Assembly: GCA_024362935.1 (NCBI GenBank)
Contig: JANCRA010000032.1
Span: forward strand, 4,898,001-4,962,000
DNA length: 64,000 nucleotides
Reading direction: 5' to 3'
Source of the DNA: Setophaga petechia
Lineage: Eukaryota > Chordata > Aves > Passeriformes > Parulidae
Shown here: one piece after another, positions 37,874 through 50,942 of the stretch
How the letters are laid out: the number at the start of each line of letters is the position of its first letter
Numbering within the stretch: the stretch's first letter is position 1
The notes under the pieces: generated by a model
Database searches by the model: none
What the model was told of the DNA's origin: nothing
What the model saw: only the letters and a program-made list of their open reading frames with translations
Made by a program: the position numbers and the translations under genes

Positions 37874-38903
37874 TGTCAGACTTACTATCAGTGACCTACA
37901 ACGAAATTTGAAGCATACATTTGAGTGTGTAATTTGGACATGGTATAAATTCTATACTCATATATAATTATCTCTCCATTAATTTTGCACTGTTCTATTG
38001 TGTGACATCAAATTAACATGAAAATATTTTTAATAGTAAGTATTGTTACATCATCAATGAGAGTCATTGCTGTAGTTAAGACTTGACACTTATTTGGCAA
38101 TAAGTAGCCATTGTTAATGCTTCTTTCCTCCCAAAATAAACCTCTAACCTCATCAAAAACAACACATCCTTTTCAATGAAGGAATTTTTAAAAGAGAAAA
38201 CCCTTTCCTGTTATGTTTGTACTGTTGAAAATAATTAATTATTTCATCTGTCTTTTGTGGCTCACTCATCTTTATCTGTGTGCATTTTCCCCTCTCTTTA
38301 CATGATGACATTCTTCTACTCAGCTAATGACAATAGTTCCAGTACTCTATAACCTACTTTTGAAATAATCATCTTTATTTTAATCATACAGAATATGTAA
38401 AGCAGATACACAGAAATGAAGAAAAGGAATGTGTAATAGGCACAAAAGACTTTATTGACAAAAATCTTTTGGATCCAGAATCCTAATATATTTTGTCATT
38501 AGGGAATCCAGACCAATCACAATTTAAAGGATGCTGCGTGGACACTCTGTTTGTACAATCTTTAAGTAGTCACAATGCAAATACGATTTTGGTTCCTGCT
38601 TATGTTATCAGGTTTTGGGAAAGTACAGCCTTGCACACATTTCATATTTTCTTATCCAGCAGGTACACATTTATTGGCTGGGCTTGTTTTTGGTTCTGGA
38701 AGTCTTGAAGCAATTTACAACTACACATTTCAGTGTGCCTCTGTTGAATTCAAATATTTGAATACCAAATAGCTAAGATGATAGAAAATAATTCCATTAA
38801 GATCCCTGGTAAGAAAAAGAGTTTCAGAGAGGTGATTTTGAACCTGTATACAGAAAGTTACATTACCATTACATATTTGCCAAAGTTTGGTGTGAATTAT
38901 AAA

Positions 38904-38937
38904 TAAAGATTATCATTATCTAAAGATTATCATTACC
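38904..38937. repeat. 17-bp tandem duplication
   Basis: TAAAGATTATCATTATC at 38,904-38,920 is followed directly by TAAAGATTATCATTACC at 38,921-38,937, with one mismatch. It is a small local slippage duplication. Confidence 0.85.
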
Positions 38938-40019
38938 TAGTCACTTCTTAAAAGGCAATCTGCCCATAAAAAGTGGGATGCTGATTCTTGTATTCAGATA
39001 ATTTTTCTGTTAACTTCTTACCTGTGATAAGCAAATATATAAAAGGGCCCTCTTGAAATATAAAATCAGATATTGAATAATAAATCATTGATCTATTAAC
39101 ACTTTGGCATGCTTCTCTGTAGGTAAGCAAATACTTCAAAAAGCACCATACACCTGATGATTTTCATTATGTTTTTTGCAGTTCACGAATGATTCATGAG
39201 CAAATTGTGATATCCCCACACTTGTTCATTATTTTAAATAGTTCTCATATTTCTGCAGTAAACCATGATTCCTTTAATAGGTCAATAACTTGAAGTCTTC
39301 ATAATTTTCGCTGTGCAGAATGCAAGTAGTATAGAATGAATGTTCACCCATCAGTGTTTTGTACTTTACATTCTAATTTTTAAAAAATCCAAAATTCCTG
39401 TAGTCATATTAATTGTGCAATTTCAGGATTGATTTTGACAAGTATCTTCTGTTTAGTATAAATCTTTGATTATTTTTATTTCCTGTATGTGTATTAGTGA
39501 AACTAGCCCCTATCCAAGAATGGTTTGAGATCTCAAAACTGCTGAAATTCATCCCATAAATAATCTGTATAAATAAATGTTATAGCTGTGGAAAGCTTAA
39601 AGAACAAAAGGATGAGATTAAGCCCTATGTAATAAATTTTATGCTATCATTGTGCAGTTTCCTGTGCTTCAGTGACAAATGGATCAAGAACTAAGTGTTC
39701 TTTCACAAAATGAAGCAACTTTAATTAATATGCTTTCATTTATAAGTTGATATCTTCCTATGATCTATCCTTAATGCTGTTTCAGTGAAAAACATTGGTC
39801 GAAATATTTATCTCAGAATAAACTTGGTAGCTTATTGGAAGTTGGTCAAATGAAAAACCTCTTTCTTATTTGTTTGTGTTCTCGAGAGCTATATTACTGT
39901 TTATAGGAAAACATCAGATTCTGAGCCAACATTTAAGGATTTAAAACACACTCATAAAATACACACAATCAGCTGCATATGTACATATATGCACACAGAC
40001 TTACATATGAAACCCCCAG

Positions 40020-40268
40020 AGCACACAGGAAAAAAAAGTAGTTTTGGACTCCACAATTTCACCTGCATTCACTGTTTCTGTATTTCTGAGCTTGTCTGTA
40101 ATCCTGATAATTAGCCTCCTGGTACTGGTTCTGCTGAAGTGCCTGCAGTGCATTAGAAATGTCAAAATGAATCATTGTCGGGAACGTTATAGAAGATCTA
40201 CAACAAGTACAGAGGGGAGGAATATTAAAAGTCAACAATACATAACACTTCATTTGCTTATTACTTGA
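40020..40268 (+). other. Weak candidate membrane-segment reading frame
   Basis: A plus-strand frame open from just after a stop at 40,008 to a stop at 40,266 contains a strongly hydrophobic stretch (VSVFLSLSVILIISLLVLVL, about 40,074-40,133) followed by basic residues (KCLQCIRNVKMNHCRERYRR), the layout of a single-pass membrane protein with a cytoplasmic basic flank. The codons in the hydrophobic part are richer in CTG and CTC than the AT-rich surroundings. There is no ATG at the start of the frame, so it would have to be an exon; AG acceptors exist upstream but are weak. I do not recognise the family. Chance remains the simpler explanation. Confidence 0.15.
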
Positions 40269-42117
40269 AAAATATCAAGCAAAAACCAAAACATGTTTTG
40301 ATAATTGCAGATGAAAAGCAAATAACTAAAGAAATAAAATTGTGGAAGTAAGAATAATTGAGAAAAAAACATGCTGTTAATCTTTTTATTTTCCTAATAA
40401 AGCAAAAGAAAGAAACATTTCCCAGGTTGTAATAAAATATTAATACACTAAATGTTTATAATTTTTTTTCTACTGGTCACATTTAGCCAGGGAGAAATTT
40501 AAAAATTCTGCTGGCGTGTTTGTTTGGAATAAAAAAGCCTGTAGGTCAAGTCTTTCTGAGAGAATGCCAAATGTCTTTGTGTCCAGTTATTTATGGTTTC
40601 AGATAATTGTACAGAAAATATCAAATTTGCATAGTGTGATTATTGCTGATTATTTATCTAGCAGTCAAAATGTTTCAGTGGTTCCTAGGATGACAGATTG
40701 ACAAGTACTTAAAACTCATTCATTTTATGAAATTTGCATGTAATTAGGCAATAATGAAGGGGATGTTTGTGGACAGCGGATTATACTACAATATACTGGA
40801 AGTGATTCAAATGCTTGACAAAGTGTTAACATTATCTTCAGTTTCAACTAAGTCTTGAATATTTGGCTCAAAAAATAAGTGGAAAAATGAAATGGGTTAT
40901 GGAAAGTTACTAAATGTTTTGCTAGAACAAAGTATATATTTTTTACTTTACTCTTTGTCTATTCCTACTTATTTATGCATCGTTGATGAATTGTACTTCA
41001 GATATTTAACTCATATCACATTCAGTGCAGCTCATCTGTAATAGTTTTGCTGCCACTGTTTTGGTCATTATCACAGTGAAGTCATATGAAGAATGGCTTT
41101 CTTTGGTTTCTTGGCATCTGTGTGGTATCTGAATTTTAAAGCTCCTGCTTTGAGATTCATACAAAAGAATGTGATTTTGAAGAACTGATTTATCATACAA
41201 GAGATAATTTGTTTCTTAACCAGTTGTTTCTGCACAAATAGAATATTTAACTTTATGAAGCAGGTAAGCTTCACCAATACTTGGTGGTGGCTGACAACTT
41301 CAACAGGTTCCTACTTGTACAAAGGTAAAAAAAATAGTTCAGATATCCTGGTGTCACATTTTGTTTGCTTGTTTCAATTACATGAACTGGTATATCCCTG
41401 TTACTGAAGATTTAATGTATATGCATTAAGTGGACTTCTACATCTCAGCCCATAGTCAGTGGTCCCTTTTCTAACACATACTAGTATGCAGGGTCCTGTG
41501 TAATGAAATATGTTATATTCAGCTGTTTTCAAATATTTCTCTCTCATTTTTTGAGTATATTCTGCAAATCAATTTAATATGCTCCAAAGCAACAGTAAAG
41601 ATGCCGTTTAACTTTTGTAAAAGGAAGAAGGTTTCTACAAATGGGATCTGCAAAGCAGACATGCTAATCAGGGAATAGCCTATGCCGATAAGTAGAAGAG
41701 AGAGGCTTTTAAAAAATATGCCTATCTTCTTTTGTGGAATACAAGACTAGTTTCTCTTTTACAGGGCAACACACACATCTATTAAGGCAGTGTAATCTGG
41801 AATCATGTCAACAGTTAATGGGAATTTTTTACCTAATGTTTTGATGATGGTGCTATTCCTGTCTCATTTTGCTGAGGGTAGTGCTTTAAGCTCCCACACA
41901 GGAGTCTGGGCATTTGAAATAACCAAATTCTAGAATAAGAAAAATCTGAACTCACTTGTCTGATGATTAAGTCACTCACATGAGGGGAAGTGATGTACTG
42001 AGTGTCCAAAGACACAAATGCTCTAGCTACTGTGTTAAAGCATCAGCCTCTTTCTTTTTGATCCAGGGAATACTTAAATATCTTTAAAACAGCTGTGACA
42101 GAAGAGATTGAGATAAT

Positions 42118-42182
42118 GATTGGCCTCGGTAATCTTAGAGGCCTTTTCCAAACTTAATGATTCTACAACTATATGATTATAG
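42118..42182 (+). mobile_element. CR1 LINE 3'-end fragment (plus strand)
   Basis: About 65 bp matching the extreme 3' UTR of CR1: GGTAATCTTAGAGGCCTTTT, then CCAAACTTAATGATTCTAC, against the family form GATCTTAGAGGTCTTTTCCAACCTTAATGATTCTATG. It is a very short 5'-truncated insertion, in the same orientation as the larger copy 0.6 kb downstream. Confidence 0.7.
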
Positions 42183-42819
42183 GATTGTTGCAAAGTTAAT
42201 TATTGCATGATATTTATAACTTCCTAAGGAGGAGATCCCCTGATAGCCACAAGGTCAGAAGAGGAAAAAACTAAATGAGCATCAAGTGCTCTGGCTGGGC
42301 GTCCTTTCCTCTGATGTGCAGAGGCACCTAACCCCTCTGAATTCTCTAGCTGGTTCCATGCAAATTCTATTTCAATGTTCCTGTTTTGATATGACTAAGC
42401 ATCCCATTTAAGCAGATATAAAAGCCCAATGTAATCAAACCCTAGAATGAGGTGATTGCCAGGATTCTCAGTGCTGTTCAGATAGGAGACATTCAGTCAT
42501 TAACCTTCTCCAGAACTGACAATGAAAACAATGACACCTGGAAACTTCAGGGGACTGTACTTATATGAATAACCAAAATTGCTCTAAAACACGTAAATCT
42601 TATATAAAATCTTTCGTGGATTTAGACTCTACTGTTTGAAGACAATGTGGTGGGCTTCTCCCACAGAGTCCCTTCATTATTCCTTGTAATCTCTGGATGT
42701 CTGAACTTTCAGTTCTGCTCTTCTAAAAAGTATAGGGTCTTGATGCAGGAGTAAGGATGCAAGGTTTGTTGAAGCGTTCAAAACCACAGAATAACCTGAT
42801 AATGGTTGTGCAGGAGTAG

Positions 42820-44372
42820 GAGCTTCTCCAACCAAAAAGGCAGCAGTATTGATAACCTAAGTGAAGCACATCTACACAAATTCACAGAGGACAGCACACA
42901 AACACAAGGAGCTGGAAGCGATTGCATAGCAGGAAAGCCGTTACACAGTTGCCATCACTGTGATATAGTAGAAGAGTTGCACAACTGGAGTGCCAAAATG
43001 GATGACTGTAAACTGTTCAGAAGGAACAGGCAAGGAACGAGAGGTTGTGGAGTAGTCCTGTGTGTTAAAGTGTTATGACTGTTTAGATCAGGATGATGGT
43101 GATGACAGGATTGAGTGTTTGTGAGTAAGAATCAAAGGAAAGGCAAACACAACAGAGATCGTGGAGGAAGTCTATTATAGACTGCCCAAGAGCCCAAGAA
43201 GACTGAAAAGACAGAAAAAATACTCTATAAGAAGGTCTCACAATTGCTAATTCTTTTCATGGGGGACTTCAATTTCCCAGATGTTTGCTGTAAATGTAAC
43301 AGAGTAGAGAGGAAGAATTCTATTAGGTTCCTGGAGTGTGTGGAAAGGAACTACATGACAGATGGTGAGGGAAGGTTCCCCATGGGATGAGATGGCAGCT
43401 GGTCACTAGTGGCATACCTTAGGACTCAGTTTTGAGGCCAGTCCTGTTTAATAAGTTTAGCAATGATCTGGGTGAGAGGATTGAGTGCACCCTCAGTCAG
43501 TTTGCAGATGACTTCAAGCTGGGTAGGACTGTTGATCTGCAAGAGGGCAGTAAAGCTCTGCAGGGGGATCTGGACAAGCTGGATTGATAGGCTACCACAA
43601 GTTGTATGAGGTTCAAGAAGGCCAGGTGTTGGACCCTTTACTTGGGTCACAACAACCCCAGGCACTGCCACAGGCTTGGGACAGAGTGACTGGAAAGATG
43701 CCTGCTGGAAAAGGATCTCAGAGTGCTGATTTTCAGCCACTGAACATGAACCAGACCACGTGGACAAAAGCCACTGGAATCCTGGCCTGTGTTGAAAATA
43801 GTGTGGCCATCAGGATGAGGGTATGATTGTCCCTCTGTACTCAGCAATAGTGGTGCCACACCTCAAATCCTGTGCTCAGTTTTGTGACACTCACTGCCCC
43901 AAACACACTGAGGTGCTGCAAGATGTCCAGACAAGGGCAACAGAGCTGGTGCAGGGTCTGGAACACAAGTCCTGTGAGGAGAGGTTGAGGGAGCTGAGCT
44001 TCTTTATCCTGGAGAAAAGAAGTCTGAGATGGGAAGTTACTGCTCTCTACAACTACCTGAAAGGAAGTTACAGACAGGTAGGGTTTGATTTCTTATCCTA
44101 AGTGATAAGCACCAAGATGAAAGGAAATGGAGTCATTCTGTGCTTGAGGAGATTTAGATTGGGTATTAGGAATAATTTCTTCATGAAAAGGGTTGCCAGG
44201 CTTTGGAACAGCGTGCCAAGGGAAGTGTTTGAGTCACCATGCCTGGAAAGTGTTCAAGAAATGTGAATGTGGCGCTGTGACACATGGCTTAGTGGTGGAC
44301 TTGGTTGTTCTGGGTTTACTAGTTTGGACTGAATGATCCTAGAGGTCTTTTTCAACATCAGCAATTCCATTA
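42820..44372 (+). mobile_element. CR1 LINE copy A, internally deleted (plus strand)
   Basis: A CR1 non-LTR retrotransposon remnant of about 1.55 kb; complete elements are about 4.5 kb. Order of recognisable parts: endonuclease pieces (DDCKLFRRNRQGTRG at about 43,000-43,045; GDFNFPDVC at about 43,263-43,290), then a jump to the reverse transcriptase palm ([16 protein letters not shown] near 43,409 and the catalytic FADD box at 43,501-43,512), then the C-terminal region (LYSAIVVPHLKSC, VQTRATELVQGLEHKSCEERLREL) and the 3' UTR. The stretch between endonuclease and palm is missing, and stops and frameshifts interrupt ORF2, so it cannot move itself. The last ~800 bp are nearly identical to copy B at 54.0-54.8 kb on the other strand. 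The 5' boundary is approximate. Confidence 0.92.
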
Positions 44373-47300
44373 AGCAGTGTAGCTGTCATGTGCAGTTATT
44401 GACCTGCTAAGGTTGGATCTCCAGAGACCGTTTGGTCTTGCCTTCCGGGAAGTTTGCTCGTATGGTGACATCAGCTGACAAGTATTCAGACTCTACCATT
44501 TTTTTGCAGATCCAATTCTAATCCATTAAAAGTTTGGATCCTGCTTGTTAACAATTTAGGTCATCCTGTGAAAGATAAAATGGATACATATGACAGAAGT
44601 TTAACTAAAAGTAATTAGTATTATGTGAGATAAAAAACACTCCATCTTGGCTAGCATGTGTGCACGTAAGATTTGTGCACCCCTTTCATCTGTAACAGAA
44701 ATACATCCTCTTTTCTGGCACTGATCCCCAGGTGTATTCCCATGGCAGAATTCTTATCAAGAAGCTTAATCTGCACATATCTAATACAAGATCTTTCACC
44801 CTTCTTGCCAAAGCAAATGGCTTAAACATTTGTTCAGAAGCAGGAAAAAATTCTGTACTCACTGATGACTACATATTGAGTTCTATCAAAAATTTTGGGA
44901 GCATTTTTCAGAAATGATTTCACATTAAAGAGGCAGAAATGTCAGGAGAAGGAGGGGGAGAACATTCAAGCCCCTCATGGACCTTTCTCAATGAGTTTTC
45001 TACACAGTATTCTCAAATGCTTTATGTAACCTGAATTAATTACTAAATCTATCCCCTTCATTATCTAATTAACTCATTCCACTGATTTTTTTTCCCCTGT
45101 CTTTCAAAAAGCTGTTCAATTACTAGCATTTCAGCATCTGCTTCTGTATTCTGATGCAAGGCAGAAGGATCTGATAGTTCTTTTAACTCATTCCGACATG
45201 TGAAATTTCAGAACCTTCACATTCTCCCCCAGTATATAGTTAGCTACCCATCTGGTTGGCTTTTTGATCGAAGGGTTTGCTAGTGTCAGGAAAGCCATAT
45301 GAGAAAAAGGAGTGGAGTAGGTAGAGCACAACGGGACCATAAGCTATATTTCAAGGCACAAGGAAAACAAGGACACGCTTTATAATTTCAGACAGAGGAA
45401 TAAGAAGAGAAGACAAGACTTGTATAGTGTACAAGGTGGCAGCTGGAAAGGTTAGGGTATAAGACCTGAGCTTCTGTAACAGAGAAAAGAATGAAAAGAA
45501 ATGTTCATTCTTTCATTTATTCATAGAAGAAGAGAGTACAAGAAAAAGAAAAGTCTTTGTGGTACCTGGGGGCTTCCCTAGTCTCATGGGTTCTTTAAAC
45601 TGCATCCAAATTTTTACTTTGGACCCCTTTTTAAAGGTCTTTTATGCATACAGAATGGTCTCATAGATGTGAAAGGATAACCTATCTTTGAACTATGGAG
45701 TTCAATAATAAAGAATACTAGATTATTCCTGGTAATGTATTCATTTCTTTCCTGCTATTCTCTGTGTTACTTAACATTTTGATTTCTGCAATTAAAATTA
45801 CTTTAAAATAATTTAAAGGGCCCTCACTAGAAATTCAGCTCTGAGCTAAAGTTTGTCCTTCATGAGCTGTCAGTTTTAACTGAGCTACAGCTGGTGTTTA
45901 CTGTTTTTGGAGATATTTGATGGGCAGTGGTACTGATTAGTTATCTGCCTTCACACTGGATTATTTTTGGTTTTTAAAAGGAATAGAGAGAATGTGCATG
46001 GGACTTTTTTTCTCTCAGATTATACACTCTTTCTGCTCTAGAGCTGACCAAATTTACCTAGTTATCAGTCTCCTTGCCTCACTTTTCTAAGTGACTTGTT
46101 TCTTTCCTGGGTGAGTATTGTTCAAATTATACTGTTGATGATTTAAAAAACCCTTACATCCTCAAAAATTCTGTGCTGCTCTGCCCATCAGCCTCATTCA
46201 CTTCCTTCTGCTCCAAAACCAAAGCCTTCAAAGTGGTGGTCCTCAAAGAAACCAGGTTTCCCCCATCCTCTTTCTTTTAGGGAAATGATATTATTCTCAA
46301 AGGAGGGAAGCAACAAATTAAGACCAGAAAAAGAATTAAATTAATGTAGCATCTCAGAATTCAGTTCTCTATTCCCTTCCATGAGCAAGAAAGGAGTTAT
46401 GATCATCTTACCTTCTTCCTGAAAGATGAGATGTATGAAGGGTCCCTAGAAAGTGACAAGGAATTCCTGCAGCAGTTTATGGTGCACCTGTTACAGAGAT
46501 ATGGATGGGAAAAAAAATCCCCAGGAATCTTGGGATTTTTGTGGAGGTAAAGCTGTACTAGTACAAATAGTTAATGAGAAGGAAATCTCCTAAGTGGGGA
46601 AGACAGAGAGTAGGTTCAGCATGAACTACATATCAGGTTTCTAAACCACAGAATATATGAGGAAAGCTAATTTTTGCATGCACTGGAGAAAGTGGAATTG
46701 AATCTTAAGACCTTTTAACCTTCAGTGTTTGCTAGGAGTTTTGAGAGTACTGCAAGCCCTCCTGTGGTATCTCTGTCATTTATTGTGTGGTGATACCAGC
46801 CTCATCACCTATTCTGTGACATTTGGGGCTCTTGCAAATGACCCCAAATGGCACCTGATTCATCACCTTTACTAATGCAAACATGTTATTTCTCATGCTT
46901 CCTTACAATCACAACATGGCTGCAGTATCAAAATATTACTAATGGCAACCTTTTGTGCTTAGATTCTCTCTGTTCCTGACGTGCTTTTCTAAGACAAAAA
47001 GTGTTTCTGCTATGTTTATTTCATGCACTGTTTGGGCAGATAAGCTGGCCTCCAGAACTGTGTAGAAAGAGACTGAGAGGCTTGACAGCTACAATTACAG
47101 CAGTATGTGGTGAGTCACAGAATGGCTGAGCTCTGGGAAACTGGACAGTGTCTACTTGTGGGTCCCACCCAGAGAAAAGCATGACAGGATTTCAGTTCTC
47201 CCTTTCAAGCACCGTACAGCCAGGATGAGGCTAGTTGTAACACCCTGATACTGTGCCATTAGCACCCAGGGCAGGCAAAATAAGTTTTTGGCTTGTTCAT

Positions 47301-50165
47301 CTTGGCATAAGATCCCTTTGGATTCTGCTACTGAGTTGAAAGCTGATCTGAATTTCTCGATCTGTTTGCACTTCTCTGCAAAATTTCATCTTTAAGCCCA
47401 GTGCCTTTCCACACAGTACATGGAAAGGAAGTCTTGTAATTCAGGAGCAGACATAAAACTTTCTTTGAGCAGTTTAAAGGTAACCTAAGATAACAGGCAT
47501 GTGGCAGTAAAAGTCTAGTCTAATCAGGGTAGCTCTGATCTCTTCGTAGTATCAAGTCTTTTTCCTATCCTTGCACTGGGACAGAAGAATAGCTGTTCCT
47601 GCAGCTGTTTCTTCCATCCCTACCCTTTATGAATTAAGGAAACACCAATAGCAGACCATGACCAAGGTCCCAAGGCATCATTTCCAGTATAATTAAAAGT
47701 TTATAGTGATGAAAGATAACCTGACATAGAAGCAAAACTAGACTATCTCTTTCTTTTTTCATTTTGAGACAATTAATAGCATCTAATTCCTTCAAACTCT
47801 GATAATGTTTGCACAGGGAAATATTAAGCAAGGGAAGTAACATTGAAATGTAGTCCAAATAGTCTGAGTGGTTCACAGAGAAAGAAGTGAGAATGAAGAA
47901 AGGATTGAATCATTTTAGTTACAGTCATGGCAGTGGTCCTCCACCACAGATCAGGTTGCCACAGCGCAGCAAATCATGGATGATGTGGAACAGAGATCTT
48001 CAGAGCATTATGAAATGAGCAGAGATTTCTTTCTGGTGTGTGATATTTTACCCCAAGCAATGAGGTATGGGCTCCTTGTTCCCCATACAGGGTCTTCCTT
48101 TGCTTATCAACAGAGGTTTTAGGAACAAGATGAAGGAGAAAACCCTTCTCATATGAGTATGAGAACTCTAACAGCTATATTTTGCAGCAGCCAGACACTT
48201 TTCCAGGAGTTGTTAGAGAGCTATAATAACCTTTCAGTTATAACAACCTAGATAATAGTGGCCATGGTCTAAAAGGCCGGGGAACGATACCTCAATCATA
48301 GAAGTACCTATTGTTTGAAGAAAAGAATGGTGTTGGAGTGTTCCTTTCAAATCCCAGGCAGCATTTGAACACATCATTCATGCTCAAGCACTGTAACTAG
48401 CAGAGAAAGAAAAAGGACTGTGCCACAATTATAACCACATGCTCTGAGTCATGCAGTTGCTGAGTTCTGGGAAATTATAAGGCCTCCAGTTCTGGGCATT
48501 GACCAGACAAGATGACAGTGTCAAGAAAGCCCCCATTGATCACAGGGGCAGAACAAGAGAAAACAGCTGTAACAACTCAGAAAAAAAGACTTGACAGTTC
48601 AATGAAGATCTCTACACTGTGCTCAGCAGCAGCCAAGAAAATAAGCAAAATATTGGGATTTAGAAACAGCTAAGAATTGTAGAAGGGGTAGAATAGCCCA
48701 GAATATAAGGTGTTGGGACGAACTTCCCTTGCAGGCATATTATATCTGCCTTTTTCAGAGACCTGCATCTTTCTGTAAAGCTGAAACAAGGAGACAAGGA
48801 GAGGTGATAAAAGATGGACCACTGATCTGATCCAGTAGTGCAATTTCTCTGTTTCTGACAGTTGGCTGGAATCATAAAGTTTGCCTGTGGCACAAACTGG
48901 TATTAAACCTTTATCTCAAGAGTCCTTGTTCAGTTTCTTTAACCATAAGACCATCCTTCATCTCCAATTTCCTCCTTCCATTTCTTCTGAAAATATCAAA
49001 GGAGCATAATTTCTCCTGATATTGTAGCATTCCAGTCCTGACCAAAACCAGGAAGTGAGCAGCAGGTGAATAAAAATTAAGCTGACATTTTCAAACTTCA
49101 AACAAAGATCTCTGTGAGGCAGAGAATGGTTCTGTTAATTTAATCCAAATTGGTTCACTCAGCTCTTGTGATAATCTGATCCATACCACAGCAAGTTTGT
49201 AGTCAGAAGAATAAAATAATGTGTGAATTAGGCTGAACCCAAAAAACACAGTCTGTTCATGACCATACACTCAGTAGTTAAGGATGGGAGTAGGGGAAGT
49301 GGGAGAGAGGAATCGGGTAGTGAATAAAACTCAAAAGTAGTTGGCCTGGTGCTTAACAGCAGTTGAGCATGAAAAAAAGAAAAAAAAAAAGAATAAAGCA
49401 AGAAAAGCAAACAAAAATGAGGCATGTATAAATGGAGGTATTGAACCTAAGTCAGAGGAAATATTCTAGCGCTATGTAAGAAGCCAGTGAAACCATATTT
49501 TGAAAACAACGTGGTTCCCCAGCTCTGTTGTATTAAAGACATAAATACAAATGGATTTACTATATTGAAGGCTAAGGAAGTAGCTCTAAATAGGCTAGAA
49601 AGACAGGGGTTGAAAGTAGCATACATGTTGTTGAGAAAAAAGCCTGGTGAAAGACATGCAGAACATCTGAAAGCAAAAATGTGAGTGTTCCAGTGGTGAG
49701 TGGGCTATTCATACATCCATAAACTGAAAATACAACTTAGAGAATTGTGTGTTCCAGGGTCAAATTTTGAAATTCTTATTATATTTTTATTCTTTGTTTA
49801 TTTGGTTATGCAGTGACTTTATCACTATTCATTTGAATACAGGGAACCACAGGTCAGATCAGGCATTTGAGATCTGTGAGCCAACACAGGAGTTACTGTG
49901 CATAGATCTTTTCCCTTGCTCTATGAATATTAAGCTACATTCACCACTCCATTTCCCCTGGTTATGAGACACTGCAGTTGACTGCTTTATGTCAAAAATA
50001 TCTCTCCTTCCCTTTACAGACTCAGCACGCAATGGGTCTGCATTTCACACACCACTCCCTGGTGATCTGTACTCCTTTTGGTTCTCATCAGCTCTTTGGA
50101 AACTGCTTACATTTGGTTCTTGCGTGGGGTGTGGGTGGTGAACGGAAAAACCTTCTTTAAACCTT

Positions 50166-50187
50166 CCCTACACACATCTGTGTAGGG
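50166..50187. other. Hairpin, 9-bp perfect stem
   Basis: CCCTACACA (50,166-50,174) and TGTGTAGGG (50,179-50,187) form a perfect stem with a 4-nt loop. No function is assigned. Confidence 0.5.
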
Positions 50188-50894
50188 CCTGTAAATTCAG
50201 TCTTTGGTAGCCTCTTTAAAGGATAACACAAAAAGCCCTAAAGATGTCTCCCACCAAACACTATCAAGATGCTGAATCAGTATTAATATGCATCTTTTTT
50301 TTTCTGCAATCATTCATACCAGAGAACAAAAATTATTGAAATAAAAGGTAATAATTCTGTTATCCATGTGCTAAATAATGCTTTCTAAAAAGCAAAATAT
50401 CTGTGACATTTAGTCCATCTGCAAGGAAACACCTTTTAACTCTTTACACTTACTGAAACATATTTTAATGTCTATAAATTGATATAATGATAGCCACAGG
50501 AAGGGAACTGCAGTGTTGCTATTTTTAACACAAGAAGTTACTTCAAGCCTCTAGTCAAAACTATATTGATCCCTTTTTCTACAAACCAAATGCCTTATTC
50601 ATCTGTTCCAAGTTTTTTTCCCTAACCATTTGTCATTTACATAACACTGAGTAACCAGTCTTGGGAATGTCCTAAACTACAGAAAGCCTCTATAATAATT
50701 TCTGACACAGGGGATTTCATGGAGAAATCCTTATATTCATCAGCTGCAGATTCATTGCACTTTCTGTTTGACTAACCATTTCCTAGTGGAACACCGATAT
50801 TTTATTTGGCTGGCAATAGCTTCTAGCACAGGAGAGCAGTTGTATTTTTGAAACTGCCTATTGGAAAGAATTTCCTTGCTTATTTTTCCTCTGT

Positions 50895-50942
50895 GAGTGT
50901 GTGTGCATGCATGTGTGTAAATGTGTGCATGCACATACATGC
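50895..50942. repeat. Degenerate (TG)n/(CATG) tract
   Basis: Alternating purine-pyrimidine text with GTGTGT, GCATGCATG and GTGTGTAA words, about 48 bp, potentially Z-DNA-prone. A simple, interrupted repeat. Confidence 0.75.

Larger units (their letters stand above)
37880..42100. other. AT-rich non-coding block
   Basis: No gene was recognised. A 17-bp tandem duplication sits at 38,904-38,937. An open stretch encoding a hydrophobic segment at 40,020-40,268 is listed separately. The remainder shows only scattered A/T runs. Confidence 0.5.

Noticed and set aside
37216..37911. 231-codon open frame of Glu-Gly-Arg-Lys repeats
   Set aside because: It is the translation of the GGGA/GGAA microsatellite; a repeat unit of 4 nt without stops stays open in every frame.
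43823..44101. 92-codon frame identical in protein to one at 54,253-54,531 (minus)
   Set aside because: Not a host gene pair: it is the C-terminal part of CR1 ORF2 in the two LINE copies.
47111..47140. Similarity to a segment at 48,446-48,474, and to a CR1 terminus
   Set aside because: About 22 of 30 positions agree without gaps and the flanks are unrelated; too short to call a repeat.
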